A DNA stretch of 11,824 nucleotides from JAXGPP01 sp964436865 (GTDB taxonomy: Bacteria > Planctomycetota > Planctomycetia > Pirellulales > Thermoguttaceae). Shown piece by piece: positions 6,466 through 11,824 of this stretch (positions within the stretch are counted from its first letter, which is position 1; every line of letters begins with the position of its first letter). Made by a program: the position numbers and the translations under genes. Under the pieces are notes generated by a model that saw only the letters and a list, made by a program, of their open reading frames with translations, was not told where the DNA came from and did not search any database. The stretch is from contig CAYTFK010000225.1 of the NCBI GenBank assembly GCA_964436865.1, positions 1-11,824 on the forward strand, written 5' to 3'.

Positions 6466-6494
6466 ATTCTACCCCGCGGCGGCAAGGCGTTGAA
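6466..6494 (-). promoter_or_regulatory. Putative leaderless promoter of the alpha/beta hydrolase
   Basis: On the minus strand TTCAAC (6494-6489) and TAGAAT (6471-6466) are spaced by 17 bp. The -10 matches 5/6 positions and the -35 only 3/6. Transcription would begin at or within a base or two of the ATG at 6459, which agrees with the absence of a ribosome site there. It lies directly behind the DUF1571 terminator. Confidence 0.35.
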
Positions 6495-6503
6495 GAAGAC
6501 AAA

Positions 6504-6523
6504 CCGCCGGCAAGAGCCGGCGG
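6504..6523 (-). terminator. Intrinsic terminator of the DUF1571 gene
   Basis: On the minus strand CCGCCGGC and GCCGGCGG form a perfect 8-bp GC stem with loop TCTT, followed by the T-rich TTTGTCTTCTTC. Flanking AACCGCC/GGCGGTT allows an alternative, longer pairing. It lies about 95 nt after the DUF1571 stop and just before the hydrolase promoter candidate. Confidence 0.7.
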
Positions 6524-6617
6524 CGGTTGGTCGATTGCGCGGCAGGCAGAGGCACTTTGCCGGCGTTTACCCTGCCTCGAATCTGATGAAAGGCTCGCCG
6601 CGTGCGCCAGACGCCCC

Positions 6618-7478
6618 CTATTTGAACTTGTATTCGGAATTGGCGATATCAAAATCGGCGTCGGTGTACCCGTTATTGATCGTCAGGTTGAGGTACGTGT
6701 ACTCCTCATTCAACTGCGGCTTGCCTCCCGGCTTCTCCGGCCAGTCGTACGACTCGAAACGGATCGGCAGGTTCAACTCGTCGTCGATGAAGATCCGCGC
6801 AACGTTGTACAGAAATTCCTTGCGCGGTACCGGATGGGCGAACTCGAGGCACGTGCAAAGGCGGTCGTTGAGTTTGGCGCCTCGATACACCCGGACATCG
6901 CACTCGCCATACTGCATTTCGCGCTCGCCGATGGAGACCAGGCGCCGCAGCAGATTCGCCAGGCCGATCTCCGTGATCGGATACTTGTTCCCGCGCATCG
7001 CGATCAGCCCGTTCGGGTCGAGCGAAAGCGTGCCGAGCATCCGCTGATAGCCGGTGCCATGAGCCCACATCTGGCCGTCATTGCGGCCTTCGATAAAGAT
7101 AACCTCCTGGCCTTTGACGCTCGAGGGCCCGAGGAAATTGAGGTACACGCTGAACGGTTCGTGGCGGATCTTGATGAACATGTGCTGCGCTTCACCAAGC
7201 TGGCCGTCGATCCGTTCGCGTTTCACAAGCGTGGCCGAGTAGTCCTGCACCTGCTCGATTTGCGCCAACCCGGTGCGGGCCCAGCGAATGGCTGGCGCCA
7301 AGGGATGTTCGTTGGGTTGACGGGTAATGAGATCCGGCAGGGTATTCGGTGTCGGCGTGAGCCGTTCCGCAACGCGGTAGCGGGGCTCCTCGGCCGGGCT
7401 GACGCGGCAGGTCGCCAACCATACACCGGTAATGGCTGCCAGCGATAGTCCGAAGCGAAGCACGTACCTCAATCTCAT
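6618..7478 (-). CDS. Secreted DUF1571-family protein
   Basis: A protein of unknown function from the DUF1571 family, which is characteristic of planctomycetes. With ATG 7476-7478 it has 286 residues and opens with a signal peptide: MRLRYVLRFG, a hydrophobic core LSLAAITGVWLATC (11-24), then likely cleavage after VSPA (about 26-29). The Cys24 context (LATC) is not a good lipobox. The mature part contains the recurring family stretch SATLVKRERIDGQLGE (81-96), FIKIRHEPFSVYLNFLGP (101-118), KGQEVIFIEG (122-131), PNGLIAMRGNKYPITEIGL (155-173) and ending YLNLTINNGYTDADFD (262-277). The alternation of short beta-like segments resembles lipoprotein-carrier (LolA-like) folds; that is inference only. 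The start was chosen because GGAG lies 9 nt upstream and because the signal peptide begins there; a 26-residue longer frame to 7556 has no support. It is probably monocistronic, ending at the terminator at 6504-6523. Confidence 0.85.
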   Translation of the reverse strand: MRLRYVLRFGLSLAAITGVWLATCRVSPAEEPRYRVAERLTPTPNTLPDLITRQPNEHPLAPAIRWARTGLAQIEQVQDYSATLVKRERIDGQLGEAQHMFIKIRHEPFSVYLNFLGPSSVKGQEVIFIEGRNDGQMWAHGTGYQRMLGTLSLDPNGLIAMRGNKYPITEIGLANLLRRLVSIGEREMQYGECDVRVYRGAKLNDRLCTCLEFAHPVPRKEFLYNVARIFIDDELNLPIRFESYDWPEKPGGKPQLNEEYTYLNLTINNGYTDADFDIANSEYKFK

Positions 7479-7826
7479 TACGAATTGCTCCGTTGAGTCA
7501 CGCTTTCCCGCCCGCAAAACTCCGCGGGCCGGCACGGCGGCGGGCACAGTGATCATCCTCCGTCAATGTGCCCCTCATTCTCGTTATCGCTGGACTGCCA
7601 GGAAAAGATTAGAGCCTCCTGCACGACTAGAAGATCTTACGCAGTTTGACCATTTCGCGGCATCAGCAGCGGTTGCAGATGGAGAGCCAATCAGGAATAA
7701 TTCTCCCGACTCGGTTCGCTTTCCGCATTCGGCAGCCCCCGAGCCTGGAGCCGGTGCCGCAATCTTGCCGATCGTGCGAGGTCCGTCACGCCCCAGTAAT
7801 CCGCACCTCGATAGGAGGGATATCAC
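7479..7826. other. Divergent intergenic region, DUF1571 gene / metallo-hydrolase gene
   Basis: About 350 bp separate two divergent starts. I found no convincing gene on either strand. TTGACC at 7646-7651 resembles a -35 but lacks a -10 at normal spacing. The only firm element is the ribosome site GGAGG (7814-7818), 8 nt before the GTG of the hydrolase. Both promoters presumably lie here but could not be placed. Confidence 0.5.
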
Positions 7827-8486
7827 GTGCCGTCAAACGGCCTGAGACTTGCCACAATCACCACTGAAGCGTTCCAGCAAAACGGCTATGTTGCCAGCCT
7901 GGAGGGCCGAGATGATTGCCTCGTGATCGATCCGGGCCTCGAACCGGAGAGGATCCTCGCGCATCTCGACCGCGAGGGGCTCGTGCCTGCGGCGATTCTC
8001 AATACCCACGGACATTGCGACCACATCGCCGGGAATGCCGCGATCAAAGAGCGGTGGCCTGCCTGCCTGCTGGTGATCGGCACCCGCGAGGTGCCAAAGC
8101 TGAGTGATCCCGCGGCGAATCTTTCAGCGATGTTCGGCGCGCGGCTGGTCAGCCCCCCCGCCGATGTGACCGTGAACGACGGCGATGTATTCTCGGCCGC
8201 CGGATTCGATCTCGTGGTATATGAAATCCCCGGCCACTCTGTGGGACACGTGGTCTACTTGTGGAAAAACCACGCGCCGCAGGTTGCCTTCGTGGGCGAC
8301 GTCATCATGGCCGGCAGCGTCGGCCGAACCGACTTCCCGGATGGCGACTTCAGACAGTTGGCCGAAGGCATCCACGCGAAACTCTTCAACTTGCCGGACG
8401 ACACGCTGCTCTACTCGGGACACGGCCCTCCCACGACCGTCGGCGAGGAGAAACGCGACAACCCCTTTGTGGGGATCGACGACTGA
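7827..8486 (+). CDS. Metallo-beta-lactamase-fold hydrolase (glyoxalase II / YcbL-like)
   Basis: A cytosolic binuclear metal hydrolase of the small, glyoxalase-II-related type; thioester hydrolysis is likely but the substrate is not proven. Its 219 residues match the YcbL-like length, without the extra C-terminal helical domain of true glyoxalase II. The metal ligands are all visible: THGHCDHIAG (60-69) gives His61, His63, Asp65 and His66; PGHSVGHV (135-142) gives His137; GDVIMAGSVGRTDFP (157-171) gives bridging Asp158; and YSGHGPPTTVGEEKRDNPF (196-214) gives His199 plus the conserved C-terminal substrate-side loop. The start is GTG 7827, supported by a strong GGAGG 8 nt upstream. It is followed by a good terminator and faces the dodecin gene. 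Confidence 0.94.
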   Translation: MPSNGLRLATITTEAFQQNGYVASLEGRDDCLVIDPGLEPERILAHLDREGLVPAAILNTHGHCDHIAGNAAIKERWPACLLVIGTREVPKLSDPAANLSAMFGARLVSPPADVTVNDGDVFSAAGFDLVVYEIPGHSVGHVVYLWKNHAPQVAFVGDVIMAGSVGRTDFPDGDFRQLAEGIHAKLFNLPDDTLLYSGHGPPTTVGEEKRDNPFVGIDD

Positions 8487-8504
8487 ACAGCCCGGTGCAG
8501 CGGT

Positions 8505-8536
8505 GCGCACTGCCTGCAACAACGCAAGCAGTGCGC
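8505..8536 (+). terminator. Intrinsic terminator of the metallo-hydrolase gene
   Basis: GCGCACTGC (8505-8513) and GCAGTGCGC (8528-8536) form a perfect 9-bp stem, and TGC/GCA (8515-8517, 8524-8526) extend it past a C-A mismatch, leaving a 6-nt loop. TTTA follows. It begins 19 bp after the stop codon and lies between convergent genes. Confidence 0.7.
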
Positions 8537-8560
8537 TTTAGAACAGGGACTCAAGCGGGG

Positions 8561-8767
8561 TCAATCGACCTTGAAACCAACTCGCAAAGTCACCTGGTAC
8601 TGAGCGACCTTGCCATCGGCAATGCTGCCGCGTTGCTCGACAACCTCGAACCAGCTCATGTGCCGCACAGTTTCCGCGGCTTTGGCGATCGCGTTGGCAG
8701 CGGCTTCGGTGAACGAATTGGGCGACGTGCCCACCAACTCGATCTTCTTGTACACAGCGTCGGCCAT
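8561..8767 (-). CDS. Dodecin, flavin-binding small protein
   Basis: Dodecins assemble as hollow dodecamers that bind flavin (FMN or riboflavin) and buffer or store it, protecting the cell from flavin photochemistry. The 68-residue protein has the standard length and layout: YKKIELVGTSPNSF (6-19) as the first strand, the single helix EAAANAIAKAAETV (21-34), MSWFEVVEQRGSI (37-49) with flavin-stacking Trp39, and AQYQVTLRVGF (55-65), whose Gln56 lies in the flavin-contacting strand. AGAGGA lies 10 nt before ATG 8765-8767. It is preceded on the same strand by the histidine kinase, but a 176-bp gap with an inverted repeat separates them, so it is probably its own transcript. Light or oxidative stress regulation is possible but not shown. 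Confidence 0.95.
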   Translation of the reverse strand: MADAVYKKIELVGTSPNSFTEAAANAIAKAAETVRHMSWFEVVEQRGSIADGKVAQYQVTLRVGFKVD

Positions 8768-8869
8768 AGGTGCAGTGTCCTCTCGTGGTTTCTACATCGT
8801 TGCTCTCGAACCCCTTCCCCGGACCGAATCGCCCAAACGCCTCGGACGGTTTCCAAAGGGGTCTCTACT

Positions 8870-8910
8870 ACGGTTCTACAAGCCAGCGGCTTGCCATAAT
8901 GTAGAACCGT
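8870..8910. repeat. Perfect 11-bp inverted repeat with nested hairpin
   Basis: ACGGTTCTACA (8870-8880) is repeated inverted as TGTAGAACCGT (8900-8910), with a 19-nt loop. Inside, CAAGCC (8879-8884) and GGCTTG (8888-8893) form a competing 6-bp hairpin around AGC. A related half-site, GGTTTCTACA, occurs at 8787-8796, just before dodecin. The repeat lies 33 bp after the kinase stop and about 100 bp before the dodecin start. No T-run follows on either strand. It may be a terminator-like structure or an operator. Confidence 0.75.
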
Positions 8911-8943
8911 GCCGTGAATTGGCAATGGGGGGTGGGCCGATCG

Positions 8944-10632
8944 TCAGCGATGGAGCGTCTGGTTACCCGTCTCCTGGAGCACCGCCGGCCACTCAAGGGT
9001 AAAACGGCTGCCGCTTCCCGGATCGCTCCGGACAGTGATTTGGCCGCCGTGCTCGCCGAGAATCTTCTGGCTCACCGGCAGACCGAGACCCGTGCCACGA
9101 TGGCCCTTCGTGGAAACGAACGGGCGAAAGAGGTTGTCGATCTCCTCCGGCGGAATGCCGGGACCGTTGTCCTCCACCAGCACGCGGGCCTTGCCCTCGT
9201 CCGGCGCGTACTGAGTGCTCACCCGAACGGAGCCCTTCGTTTCCGCTTCGGATACCGCATCGACCGCATTGGTGACCACGTTCAGAACGGCGCGGTGAAT
9301 CCCCTCGGCATCGAAGACCAGCGTCGGGATGCCCTCCCCTGGGCTCCATTGCAGCTTGACTTCGAATTCCGCGGCGCGCACCTGCATCAACTCGACGACG
9401 TCGCCGACCACCTCGTTAAGGTCGGCCGGATTCAGGTCGGGCTCCCGCTCTTTGCTGAACGTGAGCATGTCCATCACCAGGGCGGAGATCTTGTTCTGGT
9501 TCTTGTCAACAATATTCCAGCCCTTCTGCACGAGCGATTCGTCGTGCTCGGCCAGCCCCATCTCGATCAGGTAACTGCCGCCGCGAATGCCCTGCAGGAT
9601 GTTCTTGATGTGGTGCGACAGCGTGGCGATCGTCTGCCCCACCGCTGCCAGCCGTTCGGCCTGGACCATCGCCGAATAGTACCGGGTGTCTTCCACGGCC
9701 AGCGCCGCCTGATGGGCGATGGCGATGAGGAGTTTGAGGTGCTCTTCGGTAAACTTGTTGCCGCCTCCGCGGCGGATGATCTCCTGCGGCGAAGTGGATG
9801 TATCGAGATAGATGATGCCCACCACGCCATAGCGACCCTGCATCGGCACGCAGATCGCCTCGCGGATTCCCGCCTGCACGATGCTTCCTGCGGCATCCCA
9901 GCGCTCGTCGCGTCGGGCGTCGCTCGTCAAAACCCCCTCGGTGTGCTCGAGCACGTAATCCAGTATCGTCTTGCTGATCGTGATCTTCTCTTCCGGACGG
10001 CTGCCTCGCCGGGTGCGGCGGACCTTTGGCTCGAAAGCCTTCGTATCCGGATGGATGAGCATGATGCAGCCGCGATCCGCCTCCACCCATTCGAAGATCA
10101 ACTCCATGATCCGCTGGAGCAGTTGGTCGATATCCAGCGTGTGGCTCACCGCCAGCGCTGTCCGATACACAACCTGCAAATTGCTCCTCGCCCGCGCCAG
10201 CCAGGAACTTTGCGGACCTTCGGCAAACTGGAAGATCCGGCTCCCTTCCTCATGACTCAGCGTGCGAATGATGTGCGATTGGTCCCCTGTCGCTTGAGGT
10301 GATTCAATGTGCACTTGGCCGGTGAGATCCCGATCGACCTCCTCCGTCGGCCCGGTGAACAGCATCAGCGTCCCGCCCACCTGCACCTGGTCGCCACTGG
10401 AGAGTTCGTGCTGCTCGACGCGCTTGCCGTTAACAAACGTGCCGTTGCAGCTATTCAGATCCACGAGCAGGAAGCAGTTGTCCTGCCGGGTAATTTGAGC
10501 GTGTTGCCGCGACACCTCCGTGTCGTGGATCTGCACAGGATTGGAAGCGTCGCGGCCCAGGCCGATAACCGGTTCGTTCAGCTCAAACCGGGCCCCCTGG
10601 TCGTGACCGCGAATGACAAACAAGGAAGGCAC
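8944..10632 (-). CDS. Soluble FHA-GAF sensor histidine kinase
   Basis: A cytoplasmic two-component kinase of 562 residues, with no membrane span or signal peptide. Domains in order: FHA (about 1-95) with VIGLGRD (22-28), SRQHAQI (41-47) and NGTFVNG (63-69), the set needed to bind phosphothreonine; a linker; GAF (about 150-315), a small-molecule or redox sensing fold; a dimerisation/phosphoacceptor helix with LSHHIKNILQGI (338-349), His340 being the likely phosphorylated residue; and an HATPase domain with N box NVVTNAVDAV (451-460), G1 VEDNGPGIPPE (486-496), F box LFRPFVSTK (501-509) and G2 GTGLGLPVS (513-521). All ATP-binding boxes are intact. The start is GTG 10630-10632, supported by GGAG 8 nt upstream and by the FHA domain beginning there; an earlier GTG at 10704 would overlap the regulator gene. 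It follows the receiver gene by 62 bp on the same strand, probably as an operon. Confidence 0.94.
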   Translation of the reverse strand: MPSLFVIRGHDQGARFELNEPVIGLGRDASNPVQIHDTEVSRQHAQITRQDNCFLLVDLNSCNGTFVNGKRVEQHELSSGDQVQVGGTLMLFTGPTEEVDRDLTGQVHIESPQATGDQSHIIRTLSHEEGSRIFQFAEGPQSSWLARARSNLQVVYRTALAVSHTLDIDQLLQRIMELIFEWVEADRGCIMLIHPDTKAFEPKVRRTRRGSRPEEKITISKTILDYVLEHTEGVLTSDARRDERWDAAGSIVQAGIREAICVPMQGRYGVVGIIYLDTSTSPQEIIRRGGGNKFTEEHLKLLIAIAHQAALAVEDTRYYSAMVQAERLAAVGQTIATLSHHIKNILQGIRGGSYLIEMGLAEHDESLVQKGWNIVDKNQNKISALVMDMLTFSKEREPDLNPADLNEVVGDVVELMQVRAAEFEVKLQWSPGEGIPTLVFDAEGIHRAVLNVVTNAVDAVSEAETKGSVRVSTQYAPDEGKARVLVEDNGPGIPPEEIDNLFRPFVSTKGHRGTGLGLPVSQKILGEHGGQITVRSDPGSGSRFTLEWPAVLQETGNQTLHR

Positions 10633-10694
10633 GGTGCCAGCTCCGCTAAGGTCCACCGCCGTCCGCCGGCGGAGCGCCCCAAGAGCGGCCGCCG

Positions 10695-11078
10695 TCAAGC
10701 ACACCGGGCATACCGTCGCCCGGCCACGCGATCGAGCAATTCTTCGATTTTACGGATCAACGGCGCGTAGTGATAGGGCTTGCGGATAAACTCCCCGCCA
10801 CATAGGGGTGCGCGGTGGCTGCGGACGCTGCCCAGGGCGATCAGCGACCGCTCGTCCGCAATCGCGTTTAACACTGCCTCAGCGTCTTCCGCCACTCCCC
10901 CTGGAGTCTCCAAGTCGAATACCACCAGATCGGGCGAATAGCGGCGGGCGAGTTCCAGGCCATCGTCGACCCGATCGGCAGTGAAAGTTCGAATGCCGCG
11001 CCGCTCCAGGGCCGTGGTCAGCACTTCTCGGCTTTCCTCGGATTGGTCGACGATCAATACGCTGCAGTCGGAGCGCAA
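10695..11078 (-). CDS. Single-domain response regulator (receiver protein)
   Basis: A stand-alone receiver domain, probably phosphorylated by or otherwise partnered with the kinase encoded just downstream; no output domain is present. With the TTG start at 11076-11078 it has 127 residues, the normal size of one receiver. SVLIVDQSEESREVL (6-20) contains Asp11 of the acidic pocket, but the neighbouring acid is Gln12. The phosphoacceptor is Asp55 in DLVVFDLETPGG, the switch Ser/Thr is Ser84 in IALGSV, and the conserved Lys is Lys100 in FIRKPYHYAPL. I chose the TTG because GGAGGG (11091-11086) lies 7 nt before it and the domain begins there. The longest frame starts at ATG 11180 and adds 34 residues of proline-rich, unstructured sequence lying across a promoter-like motif. 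It probably forms an operon with the kinase. Confidence 0.82.
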   Translation of the reverse strand: MRSDCSVLIVDQSEESREVLTTALERRGIRTFTADRVDDGLELARRYSPDLVVFDLETPGGVAEDAEAVLNAIADERSLIALGSVRSHRAPLCGGEFIRKPYHYAPLIRKIEELLDRVAGRRYARCA

Positions 11079-11168
11079 GGTGATTCCCTCCGTGGCACGT
11101 GGCAGCCAGACATCCTTGTCCGGCGAAGGTGGGATTTCAACAGGTGGGATCCGCTCGTGGGAGGTGGG

Positions 11169-11197
11169 AAGATACCGCATCGGAGCCTGTGTGTCAA
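11169..11197 (-). promoter_or_regulatory. Probable promoter of the regulator-kinase operon
   Basis: On the minus strand a perfect TTGACA (11197-11192) is followed after 17 bp by TATCTT (11174-11169), a 4/6 match to the -10. Transcription would start near 11162, downstream of the ATG at 11180, leaving a leader of about 84 nt to the preferred TTG start. The agreement of promoter, ribosome site and domain boundary supports the shorter gene. Confidence 0.55.
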
Positions 11198-11319
11198 AGC
11201 GAATTCTCGCCCATTCGGCGGCCGCCCGGCATCGGCTTGGCTGGCGCCCTGTCCGCAGATACCATGGACATTGCTCATGGCGTAGCGTGGGCCGCGAGGT
11301 CAGACGGGGGCATATCCTG

Positions 11320-11824
11320 ATGGGTTCGTTTGATCCTTACTACACTTGGCTGGGAATCCCGCCCGACGAACAACCTGCAGACCATTACCGGCTGTTGGGC
11401 CTCCGGCTGTTCGAAAGCCATCCCGACGCGATCTGCAACGCCGCCGACCGCCAGTTGATGATGCTCCGGACGTTTCAGACCGGCTCCCATGCTGGCGACT
11501 CGCAGAAGCTGCTCAACGAGGTCGCCGCCGCAAAGATCTGCCTGTTGAACCCGGAAAAGAAGGCCGCTTACGATGAGCATCTGCGTCGGTCAGTCTCTGC
11601 CGGCGCGTCTGAGAATCGGCCAATGGTGGCTGCGTCCCAGTCCGTAGAAGCACTGTTGGATATCGGACCGCGACGCCGGGCTCGTTCCGGCGTGAAGGTT
11701 CGACGCAAGCCAACACGGCCGCTGATGCTGCTCGGCCTTGCGGTCGCCGTTGCCGCAGTCGTGGCTTTGGCTTTCATGGCGTGGCGCGGCCGGCCCGAGT
11801 CTCCGCCCGCGCAGGGCCCCTCTC
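11320..11824 (+). CDS. Planctomycete J-like N-terminal membrane protein, 3' end outside window
   Basis: The frame is open to the right edge, giving 168 residues. The first 90 match a recurring N-terminal module of planctomycete proteins: MGSFDPYYTWLGIPPDEQPA, HYRLLGLRLFE (22-32), NAADRQLMMLRTF (40-52), SQKLLNEVAAAKICLLNP (61-78) and KKAAYDEHLRR (80-90). The arrangement recalls a degenerate J domain (HYxLLG start, AYDxxL end). The HPD at 34-36 is in the wrong place for the J-domain loop and looks coincidental, so Hsp70 stimulation should not be assumed. A basic stretch (117-133, rich in Arg/Lys) precedes one hydrophobic span, PLMLLGLAVAVAAVVALAF (134-152), after which WRGRPESPPAQG begins a proline-rich segment, presumably outside the cytoplasm. 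The C-terminal, probably functional, domain is not visible. ATG 11320 has GGGGG 9 nt upstream. It diverges from the regulator-kinase operon. Confidence 0.85.
   Translation, partial: MGSFDPYYTWLGIPPDEQPADHYRLLGLRLFESHPDAICNAADRQLMMLRTFQTGSHAGDSQKLLNEVAAAKICLLNPEKKAAYDEHLRRSVSAGASENRPMVAASQSVEALLDIGPRRRARSGVKVRRKPTRPLMLLGLAVAVAAVVALAFMAWRGRPESPPAQGPS

Noticed and set aside
7646..7674. TTGACC as the -35 of the metallo-hydrolase promoter
   Set aside because: No acceptable -10 hexamer occurs 16-18 bp downstream.
8914..10302. A 462-codon open frame on the plus strand opposite the histidine kinase
   Set aside because: It is the antisense shadow of a GC-rich gene; the minus strand encodes complete FHA, GAF and kinase domains, and the plus frame has no recognisable motif or ribosome site.
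11353..11427. HPD in the J-like protein as a functional J-domain catalytic motif
   Set aside because: It falls in the loop right after the first helix-like segment rather than between the second and third helices, so it appears coincidental.
1..11824. A defence island, mobile element, CRISPR array or biosynthetic cluster
   Set aside because: I saw no transposase, integrase, tandem spaced repeats, restriction, toxin-antitoxin or synthase genes, and gene content and base composition look uniform.

Overview
The window looks like an ordinary chromosomal stretch of a GC-rich planctomycete, probably from the Pirellula/Rhodopirellula side of the phylum. Three things point there. A secreted DUF1571 protein is present. 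A protein with a degenerate J-like N-terminus (YYTWLGIPP...HYRLLG...LLNPEKKAAYD) and one membrane span runs off the right edge. The mraZ-rsmH pair stands alone, without the ftsL/ftsI/mur genes that normally follow. I see no mobile element, CRISPR array, rRNA or tRNA, and no multigene defence or biosynthetic cluster.

Layout, left to right. Bases 1-1754 (minus strand) hold a Nudix-type phosphoesterase cut by the left edge and queA (queuosine tRNA modification). A divergent promoter region leads to a GT4 glycosyltransferase (1870-2991, plus). Next comes mraZ with a very clear promoter and MraZ operator: direct TGGGN boxes at exact 10-bp spacing, starting immediately after the -10. A 439-bp noncoding gap containing four perfect short hairpins separates mraZ from rsmH. 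rsmH overlaps a cpYpsA/SLOG-family gene by 4 bp, behind a near-perfect Shine-Dalgarno. A stem-loop fills the 35-bp gap to a convergent membrane-anchored alpha/beta hydrolase (5596-6459, minus). Upstream of that lies a secreted DUF1571 protein (6618-7478, minus) with its own intrinsic terminator.

A glyoxalase-II-like metallo-beta-lactamase hydrolase (7827-8486, plus) follows, ending at a terminator that faces a dodecin gene (8561-8767, minus). A perfect 11-bp inverted repeat separates dodecin from a soluble FHA-GAF histidine kinase (8944-10632, minus). The kinase follows a single-domain response regulator (10695-11078, minus) in a two-gene signalling operon with a consensus promoter. The right edge carries the first 168 codons of the J-like membrane protein.

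The most rewarding signals are regulatory: the MraZ operator array, the structured mraZ-rsmH spacer, the coupling of rsmH to a cpYpsA gene, the dodecin-upstream inverted repeat, and the receiver protein that lacks one metal-binding acidic residue. Several start codons here differ from the longest open frame. I chose them from ribosome-binding sites and domain starts, and say so in each entry.
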